From Alphaproteobacteria bacterium (lineage in GTDB: Bacteria > Pseudomonadota > Alphaproteobacteria > Reyranellales > Reyranellaceae): DNA of 64,000 nt. The translations under genes and the position numbers were made by a program. Numbering within the stretch: position 1 is the first letter of the stretch; each line of letters starts with the position of its first letter. Shown one piece after another: positions 55,411 to 63,263 of the stretch. The stretch lies in contig VGCZ01000019.1 of the NCBI GenBank assembly GCA_016869975.1, positions 34,034-98,033 of the forward strand, written 5' to 3'. The notes under the pieces were generated by a model that did no database searches, was not told the DNA's origin, and worked only from the letters and a program-made list of their open reading frames with translations.

Positions 55411-56339
55411 GCGTCGCAGTCGGCCTCGGCCTCGCCGAGTTCCCCTTCTCCTCCGGCGCCGGCTACTGGCGCTGGGTCGACATGTGCGAGCAAGGCGGCG
55501 TCGATTCGATCTGGCAGACCGATCGCCTGGTCGGCAAGGCGCCCTTCCTCGAATCGATGACGGCGATGGCGGCGCTGGCGGGCCGCACGCGCCGCGTGCG
55601 TTTCGGCATGAACGTGGTGTCCTTGGCCTTCCGCGATCCGGTGCTGCTGGCCAAGCAATGCGCCACCATCGATGTGCTGTCGGAGGGCCGCCTGCTGCCC
55701 GCCTTCGGCATCGGCTCGCCGCTCGGGCCCGAGTGGAAGATGCTGAACGCCGACACCAGGACGCGCGGCAAGAAGACCGACGAATGCCTGGAGATCATCA
55801 CGCGGCTGTGGCGCGAGGACTCGGTCGACTTCAACGGCGCCTTCTACAAGCTCAGCGGCGCGGTGATCGCGCCCAAGCCGGTGCAGCCCGACCTGCCGAT
55901 GTGGATCGGCGGCTCGACCGAGGCCGCGATCCGCCGCACCGCGAAGTACGGCACAGGCTGGCAGGCCGGCGGCGACTCGCCCGAGGATGCCGGCCGCATC
56001 GTCGCGGCGATCAAGGCCGCCGCCGCCGAGATCGGCCGCAGCATCGACGAGGACCACTACGGCGCCGGCTTCGCCTTCCACTTCGGCACCGGCGACAGCC
56101 CGGTGGTGGCGCGCGCCATGGAGGCCTACACCAAGCGCACCGGCCGCGACGCGCGCCAGGCCTTCGCGATCGGCGACGCCGACACAGTCATGAGCCGCCT
56201 GGCCGAGTTCGTCGACAACGGCGTCGCCAAGTTCATCCTGCGCCCGCTGGGCGCGGACGAGACGGCGGTGCTCGACCAGACCCAGCAGCTCATCGACAAG
56301 GTGCTGCCGCGAGTTTCGGCGCGCTGGCCGAAGCGCTAA
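55407..56339 (+). CDS. LLM class flavin/F420-dependent oxidoreductase
   Basis: A 310-residue luciferase-like protein translationally coupled to the preceding LLM gene. SVAVGLGLAEFPFSSGAGYWRWVDMCEQGGVDSIWQTDRLVGKAPFLESMTAMAALAG and SLAFRDPVLLAKQCATIDVLSEGRLLPAFGIGSPLGPEWKMLNADTRTRGKKTDE are clear family segments, as is the PKPVQPDLPMWIGGSTEAAIRRTAKYGTGWQAGG half. A non-canonical N-terminus sets it apart from its neighbours, suggesting a different substrate. A short family-B fragment follows it. Confidence 0.9.
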   Translation: MSVAVGLGLAEFPFSSGAGYWRWVDMCEQGGVDSIWQTDRLVGKAPFLESMTAMAALAGRTRRVRFGMNVVSLAFRDPVLLAKQCATIDVLSEGRLLPAFGIGSPLGPEWKMLNADTRTRGKKTDECLEIITRLWREDSVDFNGAFYKLSGAVIAPKPVQPDLPMWIGGSTEAAIRRTAKYGTGWQAGGDSPEDAGRIVAAIKAAAAEIGRSIDEDHYGAGFAFHFGTGDSPVVARAMEAYTKRTGRDARQAFAIGDADTVMSRLAEFVDNGVAKFILRPLGADETAVLDQTQQLIDKVLPRVSARWPKR

Positions 56340-56343
56340 TTTC

Positions 56344-56371
56344 CGTCATCCCAAGCCCAGTGAGGGATGAC
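56344..56371. repeat. Repeat, family B (short degenerate copy)
   Basis: CGTCATCCCAAGCCCAGTGAGGGATGACAG retains the terminal GTCATCCC/GGGATGAC inverted repeat but little of the core. It lies between two LLM genes. Confidence 0.6.
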
Positions 56372-56397
56372 AGGGTACGCACAGGGGGGTACGAGCC

Positions 56398-57252
56398 ATG
56401 AAAGTCGGCGGTGCGGTCTTCTTCACCGACTATTCGATGACACCGGCGGAGATGGGCCGCGCGCTCGAGGAGCGCGGCTTCGATTCGCTGTGGGCGCCCG
56501 AGCACTCGCATATCCCGCTGTCGCGCAAGTCGCCCTTCCCCAGCGGCGGCGAGGTGCCGAAGAAGTATTACGACGCGATCGACCCGTTCGTGGCGCTGAC
56601 GGCGGCGGCGGCGACGACCAGCAAGCTGCTGGTCGGTACCGGCGTCTGCCTCGTGGCGCAGCGCGATCCGATCCAGACCGCCAAGCTGGTGGCCTCGATC
56701 GACCACGTCTCCAATGGCCGCTTCCTGTTCGGCGTCGGCAATGGCTGGAACCAGGACGAGATGGAGAACCACGGCACGGTATTCGAGTCACGCCACAAGC
56801 TGGCGCGCGAGCGCATCGAGGCGATGAAGGTGATCTGGACCAAGTCCAAGGCCGAGTATCATGGCGAGTTCGTGAACTTCGATCCGATGATGGCCTGGCC
56901 CAAGCCGGTGCAGAAGCCGCACCCGCCGATCCTGGTCGGCGGCGCCTTCCCCTTCTCAGCCCGCCGCGCCCTGCGCTACGGCGACGGCTGGATCCCCCAT
57001 CGCGCGCGCAAGCAGTACGACGACGTCTTCGACCTGATGCCACACTTCCGGCAGATGGCCGCCGAGGCCAAGCGTGACCTCGCCTCCGTGCCGGTAACGA
57101 TCTGGGGCGCCAAGCCCGATGTCGATTTGCTGCGCCGCGACCGCGACGGCGGCGTGTCGCGGGTGATCATCACGTTTGAGTCAGCGAAGCTCGATGAAGT
57201 GCTGCCCGAGATGGACAAGTGGGCGGCGATCATCCGCAAGCTGGACTCATGA
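56398..57252 (+). CDS. LLM class F420-dependent oxidoreductase
   Basis: A 284-residue luciferase-like protein. MKVGGAVFFTDYSMTPAEMGRALEERGFDSLWAPEHSHIPLSRKSPFPSGGEVPKKYY and VASIDHVSNGRFLFGVGNGWNQDEMENHGT are the family landmarks, and WPKPVQKPHPPILVGGAFPFSARRALRYGDGWIPH the second half. The EHSHIP motif and length match the Rv2161c-type F420 subgroup. It is the last plus-strand LLM of the block; a 106-base family-B element separates it from the convergent LLM gene. Confidence 0.9.
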   Translation: MKVGGAVFFTDYSMTPAEMGRALEERGFDSLWAPEHSHIPLSRKSPFPSGGEVPKKYYDAIDPFVALTAAAATTSKLLVGTGVCLVAQRDPIQTAKLVASIDHVSNGRFLFGVGNGWNQDEMENHGTVFESRHKLARERIEAMKVIWTKSKAEYHGEFVNFDPMMAWPKPVQKPHPPILVGGAFPFSARRALRYGDGWIPHRARKQYDDVFDLMPHFRQMAAEAKRDLASVPVTIWGAKPDVDLLRRDRDGGVSRVIITFESAKLDEVLPEMDKWAAIIRKLDS

Positions 57253-57358
57253 CTGTCGTCCTGGTCGCCAGCGAAGGACCTCGCGACGGTAGAAGCGCGC
57301 GCAACGTCGGCGTGTGACCGCGATACCGCGAGATCCTTCGCTTCGCTCAGGATGACGG
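57253..57358. repeat. Repeat, family B (106 bp)
   Basis: Terminal CTGTCGTCCTGG and TCAGGATGACGG with inner ACCTCGCG...CGCGAGATCCTTCGCT, closely matching the copy at 39241-39344 in both ends and length. It fills the gap between the convergent LLM genes at 56398 and 57360. Confidence 0.8.
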
Positions 57359-57359
57359 G

Positions 57360-58313
57360 TTAGACGAGCGCCAGCACCTCGGTCCTGAGCTTCTGGAGGT
57401 TGCCCAGCATCTCGTCGGCCGTGTTGCCGGGCACGCCGAAATCGAGGCAGCCCACGCCGACGTCGCGCAGGGCGCGGATGTCGGCGGCGATATCGGCCGG
57501 CTTGCCGGCAAACAGCCGACGCTCGCCGTCGCCGGCCAGGGCGGGCACCGATTCGCCATAGGCGGTGACGCGCAGCGTCAGGCCGACCACGTCGGGCTTG
57601 CGTCCCGCCTCCGCCGTCATCTTGCGCAGGCGCGCCACCTGGACCTTGAAGCGCTTCAGGCTGTCGAGCGGGTTCTCGGGGTTGGTGCCGATCGGGTACC
57701 AGGCGTCGCCCAGCTTGGCGGTGCGGCGCAGCGCCGGCCCGCTCTCGCCGCCGACCCAGATCGGCGGATGCGGCTTCTGCACCGGCTTGGGCGCGAAGAC
57801 GACGCCGGCGAACTTCACGTACTCGCCCGAGAATTTTGGATCCTCGTTGGCCCACAGCTCCTTGAAGGCGGCGATGTACTCGTCGGTGACCTTGCCGCGG
57901 GCGGCGAAGTCGGGCAGCTGCAGCGCCTCGAACTCCTCCTTCATCCAGCCGGCGCCGATGCCGACCACGAGCCGTCCGCCGCTCAGCACGTCGATGGTCG
58001 AGAGGATCTTGGCCGTCAGCATCGCCGGCCGGTGCGGCACGACCATCACCGACGACACCAGCCTGAGTTTCTTGGTCATGCCGGCGACGAAGGCCATCTC
58101 GGTGAGCAGCTCGTGCCGGCCGCCGCGTGAGCCCGACGGGAACTCGCCGCTGGAACTGTAGGGGTATTTGGCGTCGATGTTGGTGGGAATCACCACATGA
58201 TCACTGAAGGTGGCGTAGTCGTAGCCCATCGCCTCGGCGCCGACCACAATGCGTGTAAGGTTTTCGACGCCGTAGAGCGCCCCGGCCGTCGGTGCGTTGA
58301 AGCCGAATTGCAT
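57360..58313 (-). CDS. LLM class F420-dependent oxidoreductase
   Basis: A 317-residue luciferase-like enzyme on the minus strand, divergent from the FO synthase gene. MQFGFNAPTAGALYGVENLTRIVVGAEAMGYDYATFSDHVVIPTNIDAKYPYSSSGEFPSG and VVPHRPAMLTAKILSTIDVLSGGRLVVGIGAGWMKEEFEALQLPDF match the same F420 subgroup as the enzymes at 47756 and 56398. GGGGAGGG precedes ATG 58313 at a workable distance. Sharing a 78-base divergent region with the F420 precursor synthase suggests joint regulation. Confidence 0.9.
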   Translation of the reverse strand: MQFGFNAPTAGALYGVENLTRIVVGAEAMGYDYATFSDHVVIPTNIDAKYPYSSSGEFPSGSRGGRHELLTEMAFVAGMTKKLRLVSSVMVVPHRPAMLTAKILSTIDVLSGGRLVVGIGAGWMKEEFEALQLPDFAARGKVTDEYIAAFKELWANEDPKFSGEYVKFAGVVFAPKPVQKPHPPIWVGGESGPALRRTAKLGDAWYPIGTNPENPLDSLKRFKVQVARLRKMTAEAGRKPDVVGLTLRVTAYGESVPALAGDGERRLFAGKPADIAADIRALRDVGVGCLDFGVPGNTADEMLGNLQKLRTEVLALV

Positions 58314-58391
58314 GGCGCGCGTCCCTCCCCGCATTGCGTCGTCAGCGGCGATACTACACGATGTGGCCCGAGTCTAAGTGCCGGAGCTGAG

Positions 58392-60740
58392 ATGGCGTTG
58401 CGTTTCGACAGACCGCTGGACGAGCTGATGCGGGAGGCCGCGCACATGCGCGACCAAGCGCATGGCCGGCTGATCACCTATTCGCGCAAGGTCTTCATCC
58501 CGCTGACCAAGCTCTGCCGCGACGTCTGCCACTACTGCACCTTCGCCGAGCGGCCGCACCCGACCAAGCCGGCCTATCTCTCGCCCGACGAGGTGCTGGC
58601 GATCGCGCGCGCCGGCCAGGCGGCCGGCTGCACCGAGGCGCTGTTCACCCTGGGTGACAAGCCAGAGCTGCGTTACCACGTGGCCGAGGAGGTGCTGAAG
58701 GAACTCGGCTACGCCACCACCATCGAGTACCTCGCCGCGATGTGCGCGCTGGTGCTGAAGGAGACCAGCCTGCTGCCGCACGCCAATCCCGGCGTGATGA
58801 CGCGCGAGGAGATCGCGGCGCTGCGCAAGGTCAGCGCCAGCCAGGGCATAATGCTGGAGACCATCAGCGAGCGGCTGAGCGAGCGCGGCGGTCCGCACTT
58901 CGGCTCGCCCGACAAACACCCGGCCGTGAGGCTCGAGACCATCCGCTTGGCCGGCGAGCTCAAGGTGCCGTTCACCACGGGCATCCTGATCGGCATCGGC
59001 GAGACGCGGCAGGAGCGCATCGAGTCGCTGGAGGCGATCCGCGACCTGCACGCGCGCCACGGGCACATCCAGGAAGTCATCATCCAGAACTTCCGCGCCA
59101 AGCCCGATACCAAGCTCGCCGACTCCGAAGAGCCCGACCTGCCGGAACTGCTGTGGACCATCGCCGTGGCGCGGCTGATCCTCGGTCCCGATATGAACCT
59201 ACAGGCGCCGCCGAACCTCTCGCCCGGCGTCTACCAGAAGCTGGTCGGCGCCGGGCTGAACGACTGGGGCGGCGTGTCGCCGGTGACGCCCGACCACGTC
59301 AATCCCGAGGCGCCGTGGCCGGCGATCGCCGAGCTGTCGCGGCGCAGCGCCGAGGTCGGCAAGCTGCTGGTCAACCGCCTGCCGCTCTATCCGTCCTATG
59401 CGCGCGACGCCGACACGTGGCTGGCGCCGGAGATCGCCACCCGTGTGCGCCGCATGAGCGATGCCGAGGGCTTCGCGCGCGACGACGACTGGGCACCGGG
59501 CAACACCGAGCCACCACCGACGCCGCTGGCCCTGTCGCGCCAGGTCGATCCCGAAGTCGCGCGCATCGTCGAACGCGCCACGTCGGGCGAGCGCCTCGGT
59601 GAGACCGAGATCGTACGGCTGTTCGCGTCGCGTGACATCGACTATCGCTATGTCAACCAGGCGGCCGATGCGCTGCGCCGCGCGGTGAGCGGCGACGTGA
59701 TCCGCTACGTCGTCAACCGCAACATCAACTACACCAACATCTGCTATTTCCGCTGCAAGTTCTGCGCCTTCTCCAAGGGGCGCACGCATGAGGATCTGCG
59801 CGGCTCACCCTATGATCTCGATCTCGAGGAGATCCAGCGTCGCGCGGTCGAGGCGTGGGATCGCGGCGCCACCGAGGTCTGCATGCAGGGTGGCATCCAC
59901 CCTGATTATACCGGCGAGACCTACGTCGCGATCTGCCGCGCCATCAAGGCGGTGGTGCCCGACATGCACATCCACGCCTTCTCGGCGCTGGAGGTGACGC
60001 AGGGCGCGTCGACGTCGAACAAGTCGATCCCCGATTTCCTCGCCGAGCTGAAGGAGGCCGGCCTGGGTACCCTGCCCGGCACCGCGGCCGAGATCCTCGA
60101 CGACGGTGTGCGGCGCATCATCTGCCCGGACAAGATCAACACCCAGCAATGGCTCGACGTGCAGCGTGCTGCGCATGGCGTCGGGCTGCGCACGACCTCG
60201 ACCATCATGTACGGCCATGTCGAGACGTCGCGCTCCTGGGCCAAGCACCTGCTGGCGCTGCGCGACTTGCAGGCCGAGACGGGCGGCTTCACCGAGTTCG
60301 TACCCCTGCCCTTCGTGCACATGGAAGCGCCGATGTACCGGCTGGGTCTGGCGCGCAAGGGCCCGACCTTCCGCGAGGCGGTGATCATGCACGCCATCGC
60401 GCGGCTATCGCTCCACCCGCTGATCCCCAACATACAGACCTCTTGGGTCAAGATGGGGCCAGCGGGCGCGGCGATCTGCCTGCAATCCGGCGCCAACGAT
60501 CTTGGCGGCACCTTGATGAACGAGAGCATCTCGCGCGCCGCCGGCACGCAGCACGGCCAGGAATTCCCGCCGCACGAGATGGAGGCGCTGATCCGCTCGA
60601 TCGGCCGCGTACCGCAGCAGCGGGGCACCACATATGGCGCCGTCGCCGAGGACCGCCGCGCCGCTTCGTTCAACGCCGCCGAGCTCGCGCCCGTCGTGCA
60701 GACCCCGCCACGCAAGAAGCAGCGCGCCGCGGCGCGTTGA
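58392..60740 (+). CDS. fbiC: FO synthase, fused CofG-CofH (FbiC type)
   Basis: Makes FO (7,8-didemethyl-8-hydroxy-5-deazariboflavin), the chromophore of coenzyme F420, from a ribityl-uracil intermediate and tyrosine. The 782-residue protein carries two radical-SAM domains. The CofG-like half has the cluster motif CRDVCHYC (Cys42, Cys46, Cys49); the CofH-like half has CYFRCKFC (Cys451, Cys455, Cys458). Further conserved blocks are LFTLGDKPELRYH, VPFTTGILIGIGETRQERIESL, MQGGIHPDYTGETY and QTSWVKMGPAGA. The single-gene fusion is the arrangement of actinobacterial FbiC; archaea have separate CofG and CofH. The ATG at 58392 follows GGAG. Both cysteine sets are intact, so the enzyme should be active. 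Confidence 0.95.
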   Translation: MALRFDRPLDELMREAAHMRDQAHGRLITYSRKVFIPLTKLCRDVCHYCTFAERPHPTKPAYLSPDEVLAIARAGQAAGCTEALFTLGDKPELRYHVAEEVLKELGYATTIEYLAAMCALVLKETSLLPHANPGVMTREEIAALRKVSASQGIMLETISERLSERGGPHFGSPDKHPAVRLETIRLAGELKVPFTTGILIGIGETRQERIESLEAIRDLHARHGHIQEVIIQNFRAKPDTKLADSEEPDLPELLWTIAVARLILGPDMNLQAPPNLSPGVYQKLVGAGLNDWGGVSPVTPDHVNPEAPWPAIAELSRRSAEVGKLLVNRLPLYPSYARDADTWLAPEIATRVRRMSDAEGFARDDDWAPGNTEPPPTPLALSRQVDPEVARIVERATSGERLGETEIVRLFASRDIDYRYVNQAADALRRAVSGDVIRYVVNRNINYTNICYFRCKFCAFSKGRTHEDLRGSPYDLDLEEIQRRAVEAWDRGATEVCMQGGIHPDYTGETYVAICRAIKAVVPDMHIHAFSALEVTQGASTSNKSIPDFLAELKEAGLGTLPGTAAEILDDGVRRIICPDKINTQQWLDVQRAAHGVGLRTTSTIMYGHVETSRSWAKHLLALRDLQAETGGFTEFVPLPFVHMEAPMYRLGLARKGPTFREAVIMHAIARLSLHPLIPNIQTSWVKMGPAGAAICLQSGANDLGGTLMNESISRAAGTQHGQEFPPHEMEALIRSIGRVPQQRGTTYGAVAEDRRAASFNAAELAPVVQTPPRKKQRAAAR

Positions 60741-60752
60741 TCGAGGGGCGCT

Positions 60753-60840
60753 CCCCCCGAACCCCGTGAGCACTTCCTGGATCTGGTTGGGATCGGCGGC
60801 GTCGGCGGTGAACGACGTGGCGCCGCGTTGGCCGGCATGG
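60753..60840 (-). pseudogene. Degenerate copy of the RTX protein C-terminus
   Basis: The minus strand encodes ATSFTADAADPNQIQEVLTG, which aligns with the end of the RTX protein (AASITADADE, then PNQTQEVFAWNG) after removing 13 residues. At the DNA level 60773-60791 matches 61047-61065 with one difference, and 60797-60811 matches 61110-61124 exactly. No start codon or remaining protein fits. It is a leftover of a tandem duplication or recombination event next to the intact gene. Confidence 0.6.
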
Positions 60841-60996
60841 TCGGACCAGCTTTGCACAGTGCGGCTGCGGAACCGAACCGAGGCCTCGCCGTCAGTGGCT
60901 CGACGCCGGTCATGAACGGCCATATCGCATCACGCCACCGCCAGGGCGCAGGCGGGCTCGAACCGGCGCCCCTCGCTGCCGGAGACGCCGCGAGCT

Positions 60997-62352
60997 CTAC
61001 CCCTCAAATCCGATGAACGCGAACTGGCTACCGTTCCAGGCGAAGACTTCCTGGGTCTGGTTGGGCACGGTGTTGTCGGAGTTCCAGAGGATGATGCGCT
61101 GGACCTCGTCGGCGTCGGCGGTGATCGAGGCCGCGCCCGAGCCGAGGATGTTCAGGGTGAAGACATTGCCGGCGGCGTAGCTGATCGACACGCCCGAGCC
61201 GGTACCGCCCAGCGCGTTGCCCAAGGTGGCGCCGTTGTTGTCCGACACGCCGGTGCCGGGGATCCACCACTGGCCGGCGCTCGCGGCAGCGAAGCCGCCG
61301 AAGGCGACGATGGTGTTGGTGCCGCCGGAGTCGGAGATGATGTCGCCTGTGCCGTCGCCGCGGGCGAAATAATAGTAGTCGTCGCCGGCGCCGCCGAACA
61401 TCGTGTCGCCGTCGCCAGCGCCGCCATAGAGGAAATCGTTGTTGGCGCCGCCATAGAGTGTGTCGGTGCCGTTGACGCCCCACAGCCCGTCGTCGTTGAG
61501 GCCACCGTCGAGGCTATCGTTACCGTCGAAACCGGACATCGCGTCGTTGCCGTCGCCGCCGAAGGCCGAGTCGGTGCCGGCACCGCCATAGATGAAGTCG
61601 TTGCCGACGCCACCGTAGAGCGTGTTGGTGCCGCCGGCGTCGCTGATCAGATCGTCGCCATCGTCGCCCTGGATCGTGTCGTTGCCGGTGCCGCCATAGG
61701 CCGTGTCGTCGCCGAGCCCGCCATACATCAGGTTATTGCCGGAGGTGTCGATCAGGGTGTCGTTGCCGTCGTCGCCCTGCAGGCGGTCATTGCCCAGGCC
61801 GCCGACCACCGAATCGTTGCCGGCGCCGCCGAACAGGCTGTCGTTGCCCGCGCCGCCGTCGATCCAGTCATTGTCGGCGCCGCCATAGAGGAACTCTCCG
61901 GGATTGTGGCCCCAGATGATGTCGTCACCGGCGCCGCCGTCGACCCACATGCTGGCGTTGGCGCCACCAGCGGCTGAGTCCCACTGCCAGTATGTCTGAC
62001 CGGACGCCTCATAGGTTAGATTGACCAGGTCGTTGCCTGAGCCTGCCGCGATCGTCTCGATAGCCCGGGTACGGCTGCTGTTCTGGAAGGCGTAGAATTC
62101 GCCGCTGCCATTGAGCGCGCCACCGGGCGTGCTGGTGGTGTAGTCGTCCCAGACGAAGAGGTCGTTGCCGCTGGTCATCACCAGGGAGTCGGCTGTGCTG
62201 CTGTCGCCGTTACCGATACGGCTGCTGAGGCTGGTCCAGGTCCGGCCGGCGACCGAGTCGGTCGTCGCGACGCCCGACTCGTTGTAGCGTGTGACAGTGA
62301 TCGAGTAGGTCGACGTCGGCGCACCCGACGTGCCGTAGGTGAAAGTCGTCAT
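60997..62352 (-). CDS. RTX-type hemolysin-like calcium-binding protein
   Basis: A 451-residue secreted protein. Residues 137-340 hold more than a dozen RTX nonapeptides (GGxGxDxhx, for example GGAGNDSLFGGAGNDSVVGGLGNDRL), which bind calcium as a beta-roll outside the cell. There is no N-terminal signal peptide; RTX proteins leave through a type I ABC exporter using a C-terminal signal, here probably the last 60 residues ending QEVFAWNGSQFAFIGFEG. The N-terminal 90 residues show no enzyme motif. No exporter gene is in the window. It interrupts the F420 genes, being between fbiC and cofC. A good promoter lies in the AT-rich gap upstream. Confidence 0.9.
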   Translation of the reverse strand: MTTFTYGTSGAPTSTYSITVTRYNESGVATTDSVAGRTWTSLSSRIGNGDSSTADSLVMTSGNDLFVWDDYTTSTPGGALNGSGEFYAFQNSSRTRAIETIAAGSGNDLVNLTYEASGQTYWQWDSAAGGANASMWVDGGAGDDIIWGHNPGEFLYGGADNDWIDGGAGNDSLFGGAGNDSVVGGLGNDRLQGDDGNDTLIDTSGNNLMYGGLGDDTAYGGTGNDTIQGDDGDDLISDAGGTNTLYGGVGNDFIYGGAGTDSAFGGDGNDAMSGFDGNDSLDGGLNDDGLWGVNGTDTLYGGANNDFLYGGAGDGDTMFGGAGDDYYYFARGDGTGDIISDSGGTNTIVAFGGFAAASAGQWWIPGTGVSDNNGATLGNALGGTGSGVSISYAAGNVFTLNILGSGAASITADADEVQRIILWNSDNTVPNQTQEVFAWNGSQFAFIGFEG

Positions 62353-62612
62353 GAATGGAGTACCAAAACCCGAAATAAATGATCAGCGGCGTAATAGGAT
62401 GCTGCACTCGCTCACAATTTATATGCCGCGTCGCACAAATTTACAAGATGTCAAGATATTACATCATTAATATAGTCTTTTATGTAATTGAATCAGATAA
62501 TTAGTCATGATGTGACGACCGATTACACAGCATTCTGACATATCATTGAAAAGAGGTTCAGCGGGCGGTTGCCTCAGGAAACGACGCCTTGGCGCCGCAC
62601 CCGCGAACACGC
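62353..62612. other. AT-rich intergenic region upstream of the RTX gene
   Basis: About 260 bases, clearly AT-rich between 62400 and 62550 in an otherwise very GC-rich window. Apart from the promoter listed separately, it contains an inverted repeat ATTACAT (62458-62464) with ATGTAAT (62482-62488) that could be a regulator site. No open reading frame or RNA gene was recognised. Such AT-rich patches are often bound by H-NS-like silencers. Confidence 0.6.
62418..62446 (-). promoter_or_regulatory. Probable sigma70 promoter of the RTX gene
   Basis: On the minus strand TTGTAA (62446-62441) and TATAAA (62423-62418) are spaced exactly 17 bases, about 65 bases upstream of the RTX start codon. A TTGACA hexamer (62454-62449) lies just upstream but is out of spacing for this -10. 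Confidence 0.6.
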
Positions 62613-63263
62613 CTACCCGAGGCCGAACTGTCCCAGCAACGTTCGCGTCCGCGTGCCCTTCGACTGCGGCAGCCGCAGGAACATGTCGAGATCGACCGGG
62701 TGGTCGATATCCATGGCGATCCCGGGCTGGCGCAGGATCGTCGGCTCGATGCCCTGGGCGCGCGCCGCCTCCAGGTGGGGGAAATAGGAGTTCTCGCCAA
62801 AGCGCAACGGCACGGATTCGGGTGGCGAGCAGACCACTGCGTTGGAGCCCAGATCGTCATGCGCCGGCGAGATGGTGAAGGACGGCGCCGGCCTGTGCGC
62901 CGCCAGCACCGCGTCGATCTCGTCTGCCCGCACCGCCGGGATATCGCCGGGCATGGTGATGAAGCCACCCCTGCCCTCGCGCGCCAGGATGCGTCGGCCG
63001 GCGACTACGGCGCCGGTGTGGCCCTCGCGCGCGCCCTCGGTCTCGACGCGTGCGCCCAGGCGCTCGGCCATCGCCTTGGCCCCGGGCTCCAGGGTGATCA
63101 GCAGGATACCCGCCAGCCGTTTCGCGCCCGCTACTGCGTCGAGCACGTCGGCGAGCATGGTCTCAGCCAACAGCCGGCGCTGTTCGGGGCTGAGCAACGG
63201 CGACAGCCGGTGCTTGGCGCCCTCGAACTCCTTGACCGGAACGACCGCCCAGATATCGCTCAT
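62613..63263 (-). CDS. cofC: CofC/FbiD-type nucleotidyltransferase of F420 synthesis
   Basis: Activates a phosphorylated three-carbon acid (2-phospholactate, phosphoenolpyruvate or 3-phosphoglycerate, depending on the organism) with GTP, giving the guanylylated precursor used by CofD. The 216-residue protein starts IWAVVPVKEFEGAKHRLSPL, the family's nucleotide-binding Lys region, and continues with GGFITMPGDIPAVRADEID (Asp metal ligand) and DLGSNAVVCSPPE. Its ATG overlaps the cofD stop (ATGA), so cofD and cofC are coupled. Which acid is used cannot be read reliably by eye. Confidence 0.92.
   Translation of the reverse strand: MSDIWAVVPVKEFEGAKHRLSPLLSPEQRRLLAETMLADVLDAVAGAKRLAGILLITLEPGAKAMAERLGARVETEGAREGHTGAVVAGRRILAREGRGGFITMPGDIPAVRADEIDAVLAAHRPAPSFTISPAHDDLGSNAVVCSPPESVPLRFGENSYFPHLEAARAQGIEPTILRQPGIAMDIDHPVDLDMFLRLPQSKGTRTRTLLGQFGLG

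Noticed and set aside
61380..61920. Tandem short repeats that could suggest a repeat array or CRISPR
   Set aside because: Periodicity is 27 bases or multiples and follows the RTX nonapeptide codons; there are no constant repeats with unique spacers.
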